DNA of 64,000 bases, from assembly GCA_910589415.1 (NCBI GenBank), contig OU342638.1, positions 3,968,001-4,032,000 of the forward strand. The letters run 5' to 3'. Of the stretch, positions 43,330 through 55,384 are shown piece after piece. The translations under genes were made by a program, and so were the position numbers. The DNA is from Malachius bipustulatus (Eukaryota; Arthropoda; Insecta; Coleoptera; Melyridae). The stretch's first letter is position 1. Each line of letters starts with the position of its first letter. The notes under the pieces are model-generated. The model was given only the letters and a program-made list of their open reading frames with translations. It had not been told where the DNA came from and did not search any database.

Positions 43330-44184
43330 CAGGGTGTCTGCTTAAGACTGGCCACCGGCCATATCTCGGAAACTAATGGGCCTATAACCTCAAAATAAAA
43401 AATTTCCAGACATAAGTGATCACGAGAAATTCAATGAAAATATTTTCAAGATAGCCGCACTTCCGGAAATACCGGAAGTTGACACCTACTTCGTTATTTT
43501 AACGGAAACACCCTGTAAAATATTATATTTTTTAAATGTCTGAAGAAATCGAATACAGGTGGTTTTCACCATTGGAATTTAGATTGAGCAGTTTAGGAGT
43601 TATAAACAAGTGAAAATCGAAAATTTTCAACTTTAAGGCAGTGTAGAACTAGAACGGCTTAAGATATCTAAAAACGGTTTACATGTCCCTATCTTAACTT
43701 TTCACACAGGATCCTACTATGTGCTTTAAATTTTAATACAGGGTGATGAAAAATCGGATAATTTTCATCACCCTGTATTAAAATTTACTCCACATAGTGG
43801 GATAAAACATGAAAAGTTAGGATAGGGACATGTAAACCGTTTTTAGATATCTTAAGCCGTTCTAGTTCTACACTGCTTTAAAGTTGAAAATTTTCGATTT
43901 TCACTTGTTTATAACTCCTAAACTGCTCAATCTAAATTCCAATGGTGAAAACCACCTGTATTCGATTTCTTCAGACATTTAAAAAATATAATATTTTACA
44001 GGGTGTTTCCGTTAAAATAACGAAGTAGGTGTCAACTTCCGGTATTTCCGGAAGTGCGGCCATCTTGAAAATATTTTCATTGAATTTCTCGTGATCACTT
44101 ATGTCTGGAAATTTTTTATTTTGAGGTTATAGGCCCATTAGTTTCCGAGATATGGCCGGTGGCCAGCCTTAAGCAGACACCCTG
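43330..44184. mobile_element. 855-bp near-perfect foldback element
   Basis: CAGGGTGTCTGCTTAAG at 43330 and its complement ending at 44184, TA on each side. The two halves are inverted copies over almost their whole 430-bp length, centred near 43757 (GATGAAAAATCGGATAATTTTCATC). No ORF. The arms share the core TTACATGTCCCTATC...TTAACTTTTC with elements at 62502 and 63115. Confidence 0.9.
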
Positions 44185-44713
44185 TATATTGATTTATTCT
44201 GGGAAAGAAAAAAATATTCTCGGCTTATATTTATTTTAGCCAAAACAAACTTTTTTGATTAAACCAATCTGTAATGATCAATTGAAGAAAATACTTAAGT
44301 TTTAGTAAGAAACAGCGGTATATTATCGAAGTAAGAACCTTTATTTTAATTTAAATCAATGGTTTATTTGATGGAAGAAAAATGATTCTTTGTTGAGTCA
44401 AAGATATTGAAATTTAAAATTGAGCGCACCCATTTTTATTTTGAAACGAGTATGTTTTGTGTCAAACATACATTTTCTTCAGTCGAGTAATCAAGCTAAC
44501 CGGCATACGCAGTTATAGAAGAGGATGGACCCGCGTCCCGTCTGCCGTCTGTTTTGTATATCCTGTGTTGTATGTACCTACTTGCGGAAGCGTGACCATC
44601 ATAATATCGGTAACGCGCAGTTTGGCCTAATCGAATAATTCAAATAATATTGTATGTACTTATTGTATTGCGATGTGATGTGTGTATGTTTTTTGTCGAC
44701 CGTCAGCAATATC
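44185..44713. other. Upstream region of the SAM-domain gene
   Basis: No repeat or ORF recognised; may contain the promoter or 5' UTR of the gene starting at 44714. Confidence 0.4.
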
Positions 44714-46161
44714 ATGGAAGAGTAACTCGAGTCGTGGGATCTCCCTACGTTAGTAGAAGTATTCAAAAGTAAGTCAGGTACAATTTTATAGTAAATTGCT
44801 AAACGTAGATTAGAGTTAAGACGTTAGGCAGCATCATTAATTACATACACATAAGTATCTCGTTCACTGTTGTGTCATGTATCAAGCATGAATGGGGGTT
44901 CCCGAGGTTTCATTTTCATTGAATTCAATAATTTATAGTTGAAGACTACGTCTTCCTTTAGTGAATGTAGCCATTTTGAATATTGATGATGCTTATTGGC
45001 TTTACTCCTCAATTCTTAAATTACTTAATATTCTATAACAAAATTATTGCAGATAATGATATTACATTAGAAAATATTTTACAACTAACAAGTTCAATGA
45101 TTAAGAAACTGATACCATCAGTTGGCAAGAGAATAAAGTTTATTAACAAATTAAAAATCTACAAATCCCTCCAGGGAATGGATATGGTTCGTATATCTTA
45201 TTATAATTTACTACCTATTATACCTTAATACCTACCATAACAATATTTGGTAATCATCCTCATTATTTACTATAGTAATAATGCCACTAAAAGTCAAATT
45301 ATATCGGTGCTCGAGATAATTTTCAAAATATTCGTGAGCGAAAAAAATTCCGAATAAAATCTGATGAATGAAATATCGAATTGTATTTGGAAAAAAAAAA
45401 TTTTGTTGTATTCCAAATATCTGTTACCTGCGTATTATTTTAAACACAGGTTGGTTGTCGAAAATTGACAGTTAAAAATTTTTATTTTGTAAAAAAATTT
45501 CCACTATACATAGTACCATCCAACTTACCTTGTGTATGACTCATAAACTAAACAATTTAAACTTGACTGTAAAAACCATATTCATATTATATGGATTTTC
45601 TCTAAAAATATTGGAATGAAAAAATATACAACCTGTCTCCCTTAAAAAAGACGAAGTGAGTGTCAATTTTCCGTATCTGTCGAAGTGAGGCAGGTCATCA
45701 TAAAATTGTACAAGTTGTACAGTAGTCGGATAAATAAGTAAATAATAATAATAGAAACAATTCCTATTTTTTGTGCACATCTCAATAACTAAGGCGACAA
45801 TAATGTAATATTTTTGCAGAATTTTCACCTCAGCTAATTGTATACAATTCTAGATAATAGAAGAATCACCTTCAGAAAGCATCGAAATTTCGGATTTAGA
45901 AGCAGTTTCCCGAGATGAAAATGATGGTGGACGTGATAATGGCTACGTTATGATAATTCCAAGTGATAACAGAGATACTTCATTTTCGGGGGGCACGAGA
46001 GACTCCAAATTGAAATATCATTTCCTGATTTCGATTTGAAAACTTTGTTGCAAATCTCTCCCTTGGGAAATTCCGTGTTGTCTTTTTATGAAAGTAATAA
46101 ACATTTAAATAACAGATGCAGATGTCGATTAGTTGATATCTTTATCAAACATTTATACAAC
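44714..46161 (+). pseudogene. SAM-domain host gene, three exons, interrupted by a transposon
   Basis: Exon 1, 44714-44768: MEE, stop, LESWDLPTLVEVFK, donor gtaagt. Exon 2 from 45053 (acceptor attattgcag): DITLENILQLTSSMIKKLIP and SVGKRIKFINKLKIYKS. Together they give a full sterile alpha motif (W.L..L...F..N.I....L..L......L.P..G.R..F...L), a helical protein-interaction domain. Exon 3 from 45854 (acceptor caattctag): acidic linker, a frame change in a G-run near 45990, then FPDFDLKTLLQISPLGNSVL and RCRLVDIFIKHLYNY, a block that follows SAM in a family of uncharacterised insect proteins. Transposon TE1 is inserted right after. Defects: TAA at codon 4 and the frameshift. Confidence 0.65.
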
Positions 46162-46988
46162 TATACAGGGTGTTAGTTAAGTACGGGGCCAAACTCCAAG
46201 GGGTGCTTCCTTGAGTGATTTAAAGAAGAAAAGTTCAAATAAATATGGGTCCAAAAATGCATATTTTTCAAGATACAGGGTGTCAAACTTAAAAAAAAAA
46301 TTCGAATGTTCGTGAATAACTCTAAACTCTTTCAATCAATTTTGTTGAAATTTGGCAGTTCTGTTTGTAATAACAAGAGGGTAATTTAGCCCCAATTAGA
46401 TTAAAATTATTAATTCCAGTGGCGTCCCGGAAGACAGTCTAACTAATATTTTTGATTAAAAAATTGGGCGCCGCTGACTTTTTTTTTAATTTTGTATTTT
46501 TTTCGAATTAAGCAACTAGAAATACAACTATTTTATCTCTTGAGTTTTTTTCATATCTTGCTTTGTTTTAGAGAAAAAAAATTAAAACCACTTTATTGCA
46601 TGTCCCTGGGACAATGAGAGTAAAAAATTTAAACTAGGTAGGTACCTACTTGCCAAACTATTAGCAATTAAAATCACACGAAAGTCCTCTTTTGAATTTT
46701 TTCGCACAAATTAAAACTATTTTCGATAAAAGAAATTATCATAAAATAATCTGACAACGTGATAATTTACTACTGCAATGTTTTAGAAGTAACAGAAAAA
46801 GAATAAAAGTGCTGTGGAATGAAAAACAAATGCTGTTCAATAAAATTCGATTTTTACTTAAACTGTCATAACATAACTTAAAGTGTCAAATAATTAATTC
46901 ATTGTAATTATTTGAAGTGTTTTCAACAGTAGTCTTAGATTTATTTTACTATAATTATTTGAAAATTGTTCAATTTACAAACACAGAA

Positions 46989-48043
46989 ATGGCTGATATG
47001 CATTTTGTTTATGGAATGGCCCAAGGCAATTCCAGAGAGGCTGTGCGCATTTATCAAGAAAGGTATCCACATCGTATGGTACCAAATAGAAAAACATTTG
47101 CGAGGATACATGAAAGACTCTGCGAATCAGGCACCTTTCAAAGGTCGGCTGCTGTAATTGGGAGACCTGTCACAATAAGAACAGTGGATGTAGAGAAAGC
47201 AGTTCTACACGAAGTTGAACATAGTCCTGATACAAGCACACGTAAAATTGCAGAACAATTAAACATTTCCCACTTTACTGTGTGGCAGATTTTAAGGGAA
47301 AATCAACTCTATCCTTTTCACATACAACGTGTTCAAGCGTTATTACCTGCCGATTTTCTCCAACGAATTGTTTATTGTACTTGGCTTTTGCATCAACAGG
47401 TAGCATCTCCGAGATTTCTTTCCTGTACTTATTTTGTTTACTGATGAAGCGTGTTTTTCCCGAAATTCCATTATGAACTTTGATAATAATCATATCTGGG
47501 CAAACGAAAACCCATGCGGTTACAGAAACTAATTATCAACAACAGTTTTCAGTGAATGTTTGGGTTGGTATTGTAGGCGATTTTCTCATTGGACCTCACT
47601 TTTTACCCCCGAGATTAAATGGTCAAGAGTATCGTCATTTCTTGGCATTTACTTTACCTGAACTCTTGGAAAATGTCCCACTGGTAGTAAGAAGAGCAAT
47701 GTGGTTTATGCACGATGGGGCTCCACCACACTTTAACATAGTAGTGAGACAATTTCTGGATGCAACTTATGGAGAAAACTGGATCGGTCGCGCTGGTCCA
47801 CAGTCATGGCCACCCAGATCACCGGATTTAAATCCTTTAGATTTTTTCCTTTGGGGGCATTTAAAGGCTCTCGTTTACAAAACTCCAGTCAACACTGAAG
47901 AAGAACTTACCCAAAGGATACGGAATTCATGTGATCAGATAAGGCATACGCCGGGAATATTTCAACGAGTTCGGCAATCAATGTTACGACGAGCCAATGT
48001 TTGCATTGAAGTTGAAGGAGGGCATTTTCAGCAACTATTATAA
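46989..48043 (+). pseudogene. TE1 transposase (IS630-Tc1-mariner superfamily)
   Basis: ATG at 46989: MADMHFVYGMAQGNSREAVR, HRMVPNRKTFARIHERL (N-terminal helix-turn-helix), TSTRKIAEQLNISHFTVWQI (second helix-turn-helix), first acidic site in ILFTDEACFSR after a frame slip near 47429, a second slip near 47510, then SVNVWVGIVGDFLIG, second site in FMHDGAPPHF, third in RSPDLNPLDFFLWG, and an intact C terminus to TAA at 48043. Two frameshifts and otherwise good preservation imply recent inactivation. Catalytic residues are present in the pieces. Confidence 0.85.
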
Positions 48044-49762
48044 TTTTCGACTTCTTTTCTGTTAAATAAATAATTAAATAAACATTACAGTAGTAAATTA
48101 TTGTGCGATTATTTTGTTAATTTCTCTTATCAAAAACATTTTTTTAATCTGTGCGAAAAAAAATTTGAGAGCTCAGATAGAAAATATAATCCTGAAATTG
48201 CAGATGAAGGCAATAATTTGGTATATGCGATCACAATGGATGAGGAGGTGATTGGGGAGAGAATATCAGCACTAAAAAGTGCATCACCTGGTCCCGATGG
48301 TATCCCTTCTGTCTTCATAAAGGCTTGTAAAGAGGGTTTGTTGCAGCCCTTGTCTCTTATCTTCAACAAATCATTACAGGAGGGTGTATTTCCTCTGGTA
48401 TGGAAACAGGCATTCATACTGCCTATTCCAAAGTCGGGAAATAGCAAGTTAATTACTAACTTCAGGCCTATTTCCAAACTATCGATAATATCGAAAATTT
48501 TTGAGAGTATAGTTCGGGATCACTTATACTTTAAGGTTAAGGAGTTGTTAAATATTGAGCAGCATGGATTTGTCAAATGTAGATCTGTGGAAAGTAACTT
48601 ATTTTTGTATTCAGAGTATGTTTTGAGACATCTAAATGAAGGTACTCAGGTAGATGCTGTGTATACGGACTTTAGCAAGGCGTTTGATAAGATAAGCCAT
48701 AATATATTGCTAGAGCGGCTTGCTGGGACCGGTGTCCACGGCAGTCTTCTGAGATGGTTTGCTTCATATCTGTCTAACAGGTCACAGGCTATAAGACTGG
48801 GCAACTGTACATCGTCTTTTCGCGTAGTTACTTCTGGCGTTCCACAAGGATCCCATCTGGGACCCTTATTGTTTAATATTTATATAGACAAAATTTCAGA
48901 ATGCTTTAAATTTGCTAAATTTCTAATGTATGCTGATGATTTAAAAAAATTTCATTCGATAAAATGTTTTGAGGATAGTACCTTAATACAGCAAGATATC
49001 AAACAATTAGAAACATTCTGTGAAAAAAACCGTTTGCCTTTAAATTTAAAAAAGTGTCAGCACATCACCTTTTCACGCAATAAATTTATAATAGAAAATA
49101 GCTATGCAATAGGTCAGACCAAGCTTGATAGGGTTAATAGTATAAAGGACCTTGGTATTATTTTTGACTCCAAAATGATGTTTGATCAGCACATATATTA
49201 TGTCTCAAAAAAAGCTAACAGAATGCTGGGTTTTATAACACGGGCCTCTTATGGTTTCAGGGATCCTTTTGCTTTACGCTCTTTGTACAGTGTGTCCCAA
49301 TTTGCTTGATTTTGGCTGTTTCGGCCATTTTCAGGCCAGATAGAGAAAAAGTAACTTAAGTGTCTAGAGCTCGATTTTCGTGAAACGCGAAAATGTGAAA
49401 ACAGCATCGCGATATCTCTAACCGTTTCCGAGATATCGGCCAATTTTGACATTTGACAGATTTTGAAAAAGTGCCATAACTTTTTTATTCGTGATTATTT
49501 TTTCATGCAATAAAAACTTTCTACAGGCACTTTTAAAATCAGAATGCAATGCATTATTCAAAAAAATTTTACCCCCCTTGGATTTTGAGATAATACGACA
49601 TACTTTCTTATTTTAAATATAAATCATAGTTGGCTTTGACTTCAAAAAATCACAAAAAAATCAAGCTTCATAAAAAATATACGGTCGGGGTACTTTATAA
49701 CATCATCTGAGAAAAAAAATCAATATTTAAACTAATTTCTAGTTGGCTGTGTAAATAGGTGT

Positions 49763-51153
49763 TGTAATGAAGTCGTGTAATTTCGCCTTCAGTATAAATA
49801 CGGGCGCATTTTGAACGCTCAGTCTCTCTTTTTCTCCGACGACGTTCCCGCTAGTTGCTGAACCGTTGAAGTCAGAATAGAGTCCCGCTAAGAAATAAGT
49901 GAATTTTGAAGTGTTTAAAGAGCCCTAGTACAACTCATAACCGTCGATCAACCGAAACCGAGGTAGGTGCCCGATTTGATTCTATTAATTCGCCGTAGAT
50001 ATCCTAATCCTGTTCATACCCGCTCTCCGGTTATTCCCGACGCCCATCGCCACCCTCGAAGGTCATAGAAAGGTCCGCTAGTACTTCTAGACGTAAGATA
50101 GGCAGTAAAAGCGGTTCCCCCTGTGACTGGGAAACTGAGAACGGCGATTAACCCCGTACCTAATAGATTTCCATCATAACCGACTCAGATCTCTCACCAC
50201 ACCCCCACACCATAATCCGTGTAGTTAGGTAACCGTATCCCGATTAGAAGCATCTAGTTCTATGAAATCAATCACTATTTTATCAAACTAGCCCCGTTGA
50301 TCTCATTCACTCTCACATAACCGTTCACCCCTGATAAAGTTTGATTTTTTACCACAGCCCTTCAGAGCATTAAGTCACCCTCCATAATTATTTGGGTTAG
50401 GGAAGTGTATATATTAACTTCATTGTTCATTTTTTTGCATTTAATCACCGTTATTTTACTATTCCGAGGGATATTAATTTGTTTTTCTCGAATTGCGTTA
50501 ACATTAATTTATTATTCGAAATAATATTATTTTATGTAAATAAAGCCTTGTTATTAATTATACCTGAACGAGTTCATCATTATTTCACACCGATCCTCAT
50601 AATTATATTTAATTTAATAAACCTGCCATATTCCGAGATCACCACCGCATTATCATAAATAAGCCTCGTTCATCTGTACCTACCGTCGGCCCCAGCACCA
50701 ACACCAGTACCGTGTATCCGACGCTCCAACCGCCCGTCGAGCCGAGCGCAACGGCACAGATCGCCGGCAGGAATACGTAGGTAGGTATCTGACTGACTAC
50801 CACCAGCACCAGCACCGATCTCGCATCAACTCGCTTACAACAGCTACGCTCGTATAAGGGAAGCCCGGCAATTCTTCGAGGAGGCGCCTAAAGACCGCTC
50901 TCCCGAACACCATTGCAACGGCGATAACTTCAAACGACCCCTGGCTTTCCTCTCTTCTTCACTGAGCTACCCTAAGGACCAAGATACGACAAACGTATCG
51001 TTTTATGTGACCTCAGGTAATTGGGAATACATATTAGCGAGAAGAATTCCCCGGGGGAGCACACCTCCAGAAAAAAGCTGGCGCCCGAGCAACCCGTGGT
51101 AACACCGACGTAACCGTAACCGTGAAAATTCCCAGAAGCCGGAGTTCGTCACA
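49763..51153 (+). mobile_element. Solo LTR, 1,391 bp, 4-bp duplication GTGT
   Basis: Starts TGTAATGAAGTCG and ends GAGTTCGTCACA, flanked by GTGT (49759-49762 and 51154-51157). It contains a TATA box (CAGTATAAATACGGG, 49792) followed by a plausible initiator (CGCTCAGTCTCTC), and AATAAAGCC (50540) as polyadenylation signal, so the plus strand is the sense. The uninterrupted TE2 sequence is seen in the opposite TIR near 52610. No internal region, so it arose by LTR-LTR recombination. Confidence 0.85.
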
Positions 51154-51399
51154 GTGTCAAAGATTAATTTGACAAAAGTTTGTCTCCTTAAAGAACATTA
51201 TTAATTATTTACAGTTCATAACCGAAATACAATAATTAGTAACTATATAGACAAAAATATAGAAATATTTTACACAGCGTTTAGTTAGTGGGCTGTGCAT
51301 GATTAATTGTTTGGCAAAATGAGGTTAGCAATTCAGTTTGACAGTTACTGGTATTAATTGATTCGTCTGCAATATTTCGTTTGAATCTGCTTGTTCTAT

Positions 51400-52330
51400 T
51401 CTTAGTGGTTAAGGCTGCTATTTTTGAAATAATGTTCCAACATATTATGAAAAATATCAAATGCTGGTGTGTTATATTGAATCTGGACGAAACTCTGGAG
51501 CTGCGGGCGACTTATACTTTGAACGGTATCCTGAGCGCCAGCAACCCAGTACACAAATCTTCACACGATTAGAAAATAATTTGATAAGTCATGGATCTTT
51601 TATAAAGCCACGAGAGAAGCAATACCGAATTCGGGAAAGAGACAATAAAACTGCAAATGTAATTGGAACAGTTTTAGAAAATCCTGAGATTTCCACTAGG
51701 GAAATCGCTCAGATACAGGTGTCAGTCGAAGCCAAAGTCAGCGAATTTTAAAACAAAATAAATACAACCCATACAAAGTTAGTTGTTCAGTTGTTTCCTG
51801 GTGATCCTGATCGTAGAAGAGTTTTTTGCAATTGGTTTATCGGACAATGCAACGCGAATGAAAATTTTGCATTGGTCAGATCACAATGAACACATCCGTC
51901 AAGATAGAAATATGCAAGGAAGATTCGGCTTTAACGTTTGGCTCGGAGTTCTAGGGCAAAGGATATTAGGGCCGTTCTTTCCTTGAAAATATACGTCTTG
52001 CAAATCTGAATACAATCTTTTTCCAGCAAGATGTATGGAGCGCCAGCGCACAACGCTTTAGCCATAACAAACAAATTAAACAACATGTTTGGAAACCAAT
52101 GGATAGGAAATCGAGGACCCGTGTGCTCTGGCCTGCAAGGTCACCTGATCTCAGTCCATTAGATTTCTTTATTTGGGGCTTTTTGAAAAGTAATATTTCA
52201 AACACCAGTAGAGAGCTTAGAAAACTTAGAGCAAAGAGTCATAGAGGCAATAAACAATATACCTAACTCCTCTGTAGTTATTAAATGCTGAGAAATCAAT
52301 TAAAAGAAGATGCAAAGTTTGTCTAGATAA
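51400..52330 (+). pseudogene. TE2 transposase, heavily decayed
   Basis: Blocks in shifting frames: CYIESGRNSGAAGDLYFERY, QQPSTQIFTRLENNL (N-terminal helix-turn-helix), NPEISTREIAQI (second helix-turn-helix), RFGFNVWLGVLGQRILGPF, IFFQQDVWSASA at the second catalytic site, WPARSPDLSPLDFFIWGFLK at the third. Same family as the TE1 transposase, with more stops and shifts, consistent with an older element. Confidence 0.75.
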
Positions 52331-54302
52331 AAATGGTGGTCTGTTTGAACATTATTTATAGTTTCCTAGATTTGGAACTGTTACACGTATGATTTTTGTA
52401 ATATATGTTTGTAATAAAAGCTAGGTAGGTACTTTACACATATGTAATGCAAAAAATATTTTGCATGAACCCTGTTGAGTATTATGATAGTAATAATTAT
52501 TATTGTCGATAAATCATAATATTTAAAAATTAATATTTTCTTCTTAATTTAGCATTTTAAATAAACATTATATAATTAACTGAAGGAGACAACCTTTTGT
52601 CAAATTAATTTTTGACACCTATTTACACAGCCAACTAGAAATTAGTTTAAATATTGATTTTTTTTCTCGGATGATGTTATAAAGTACCCCGACCGTATAT
52701 TTTTTATGAAGCTTGATTTTGTTGTGATTTTTTGAAGTCAAAGCCAACTATGATTTATATTTAAAATAAGAAAGTATGTGGTATTATCTCAAAATCCAAG
52801 GGGGATAAATTTTTTTTGAATAATGCATTGCATTCTGATTTTAAAAGTGCCTGTAGAAAGTTTTTATTGCATGAAAAAATAATCACGAATAAAAAAGTTA
52901 TGGCACTTCTTCAAAATCTGTCAAATGTCAAAATTGGCCGATATCTCGGAAACGGTTAGAGATATCTCGATGCTGTTTTCACATTTTCGCGTTTCACGAA
53001 AATCGAGCTCTAGACACTTGAATTACTTTTTCTCTATCTGGCCTGAAAATGGCCGAAACAGCCAAAATCAAGCAAATTGGTACATGGCTTTTGTTAATAG
53101 CTTATTGGGCTACTGCTCGATTATATGGAGTCCATGCTATTCTACCTACATAGATAAACTAAATTCTATACAGAATCGGTTTGTCAAAATTGTCAAAAAA
53201 AGATGTTTTAATAATATGGGTGATCAAAACTCGATAGTGAAAAAACTTGCTTTGTATTCACTTGAAGATCGCCGGAAGCTTTCGGAAGCCAAGTTTATTT
53301 CAAAAATTATTAATAATTTGGTTGATTCTCCTGACATTACTGCATTTCTGCACTATACAGTACCCATGCATAACACTAGAATTAAGAACGTGTTTTATTT
53401 GAATGCATCTGCCACAAATTATTATCAGAACTCTCCTCTAAATATCTGCCTGAGAACTTGCAATACATTATGTGGTCTCTCTGGGGCGGATGTTTTCGCC
53501 CTCTCACCTTCTCAACTCGATCGTGCATTGAAGCACTACATAAAAAATGTTTGAGTAGGTATAATTGATGTAATAATTTATTATTGTGTCAATTTGTTTC
53601 GTTTAAATGGGTTTTTTGGGTAGCACATTAACAGTACTTGTTATTGTATGTCAGTTTAATTTGTTATAATTATGTTTATATTAGTTATTAAATAATTGAT
53701 TAATTTTGTTATGTTTATGAAAGTAATTTCACATCAATTAGCAATAGTGAATACTATTTTGGGTTTGTCCCGTTTGTATTCCATTTTATATAAATAAATA
53801 AATAAATAAATAAAATAAATAAAAAAAATTTAAAGAGGACTTTCGTGTCATTTTAATTTCTTACCTAATAGTCTGGCGAGTAGTTTAAATTTTTTACTCT
53901 CATTGTCCCAGGGACATGCAATTAAGTGTTTTTTTTTTTTCTCGAAAACAAAGCAAGATATGAAAAAACTCAAGAGATAAAATAGTTGTATTTCTAGTTG
54001 CTTGCTTCGAAAAAAATACAAAATTAAAAAAAAAGACAGCGGCGCCCAATTTTTTAATGGTTTTAATCTAATTAGGGCTAAATTACCCTCTTGTTATTAC
54101 AAACAGAACTGTCAAATTTCAACAAAATTGATTGAAAGAGTTTAGAGATATTCACGAACATTCGAATTTTTTTTTAAGTTTGACACCCTGTATCTTGAAA
54201 AATATGCATTTTCGGACCCATATTTATTTGAACTTTTATTCTTAAAATCACTCAAGGAAGCACCCCTTGGAGTTTGGCTCCGTACTTAACTAACACCCTG
54301 TA

Positions 54303-54770
54303 TAGACACGTCGTACTGTATTATTGGAATTATCCTACAAATTTATTTGTCTCTTTTGACAGATACTTTTAAGTTTTTTTCATGGATAGCTTTTGACCTT
54401 CTCGAATAAATCATAAATGATGAACACTGAATAAAGAGACCAAAAAACTTCTTGAAACGGCAAAGCCTTTATCTCCTCCTTCAACGTAGTAACACGTCGG
54501 TGGTTACTTCTTGTACAAATTGTATAAGTAATATAGATTTTTTAATGGTTCAGGAAGTTCGACCCATATTTGAATTTTATGTTTTAGTTCTATGTTCTGT
54601 TTAATATACCATGTTCCATGATACCCCTATGAGCATAATATGTAATATGTAATATGTTTCAAAAAATTCGATAAATTAAATAAAAACATATCATATTTTA
54701 CTTATTATTCTACCATCTACCTAGTGTATCTAATCTAATACACAAATTAAAAAAATTAATAAAATGGGAA
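54303..54770. other. Right flank of TE1
   Basis: May continue the SAM gene's intron or last exon; no frame could be joined with confidence. Confidence 0.35.
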
Positions 54771-55282
54771 GGTGAATGTTGAATTGAGCGGCATGGGTAT
54801 AGGGCGATTTGTCTTCTACTTTCAGATAGCTTGTGTCTCTACTCTCTAGGAGTATCGAGGTACCATTGAATTTTTGCGGCAGAAAGTAATAGTCGAGAAA
54901 TAAGGCCTTAAAGTGTCATCCTTGCCCTAATATGTATATTCGTACATATGGAGAGCGTGCTTCCTCGAGCGCATATGTTCGAAGATACGTATCAGGGCAA
55001 GGATGACACTTTGAGGCCTTATTTCTCGACTATTACTTTCAGGTCTTTGGTTAGGGTAGGTTTTTTTCCTTCAAATGTTCGTAAAATGAAAAAAAAAACT
55101 ACCCTGACCAAAGACCTGACGGAACCGGTAGCTACTAGTACGGTCACATGACACTTTAGGGCCTTATTTCTCGACTATTACAAAAATTCAACGGTACCTT
55201 GATACTCCTAGAGACACAAGCTATCCGAATGTAGAAAACAAATAATTGTCCTATACCCATGCCGCTCAATTCAACATTCACC
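54771..55282. mobile_element. 512-bp foldback element with 8-bp target duplication
   Basis: Ends GGTGAATGTTGAATTGAGCG and its complement; arms about 170 bp. Flanked by AATGGGAA on both sides (54763-54770 and 55283-55290). The interior has two further hairpins: GGCAAGGATGACACTTT paired with its complement at about 54910-55005, and GGTCTTTGGTTAGGGTAG paired with 55100-55118. No ORF. An 8-bp duplication suggests hAT-type or Foldback-type mobilisation. Confidence 0.85.
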
Positions 55283-55384
55283 AATGGGAATATTTCTGAA
55301 ACATTCGACAAAAATATAAATTTCCAAAATTTATTTATTTAAATTTAATATCTCTACACTTTAGACTCTCCGACATTTATACAC

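Larger units (their letters stand above)
49288..53080 (+). mobile_element. TE2: second mariner-like element, ~470-bp TIRs
   Basis: Left end CAGTGTGTCCCAATTTGC, right end ...GCAAATTGG; TA on both sides (49286-49287, 53081-53082). The TIRs (49288-49758 and about 52612-53080) are inverted copies; the right one lacks the last nine bases. Removing TE2 and one TA restores the LINE frame (RSLY into MAFVNS). Confidence 0.9.
48167..53554 (+). pseudogene. LINE reverse transcriptase ORF2, split by TE2
   Basis: Open from the truncation: ISALKSASPGPDGIPSVFIK, WKQAFILPIPKSGN, NFRPISKLSIISKIFE, AVYTDFSKAFDKISHNILLE, GVPQGSHLGPLLFNIYI, the YADD box (KFLMYADDLKK), then ASYGFRDPFALRSLY to 49285. After TE2 it resumes MAFVNSLLGYCSIIWSPCYS and ends ALKHYIKNV at 53554. 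The frame is intact across the whole RT and C-terminal region once TE2 is removed. The usual N-terminal endonuclease is lost by 5' truncation. Confidence 0.85.
48167..53820 (+). mobile_element. 5'-truncated Jockey-like LINE inserted in the TE1 right arm
   Basis: The left junction follows AAAAAAAATTT (48156-48166) and the right tail (TAAATAAATAAATA repeats, 53788-53820) is followed by the same AAAAAAAATTT (53821-53831), an 11-bp target duplication. The uninterrupted sequence of TE1's left TIR (near 46693) shows the empty site. The endonuclease domain is missing. Confidence 0.85.
46166..54300 (+). mobile_element. TE1: mariner-like element, long TIRs, with nested insertions
   Basis: The left end CAGGGTGTTAGTTAAGTACG and its complement at the right end, TA(TA) on both sides. 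The TIRs are unusually long, about 550 bp on the left (46166-46720); the right arm is split by the LINE into 48140-48166 and 53832-54300 and lacks about 45 bp. Without nested DNA it would be about 2.5 kb, with a single transposase gene. Confidence 0.85.
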
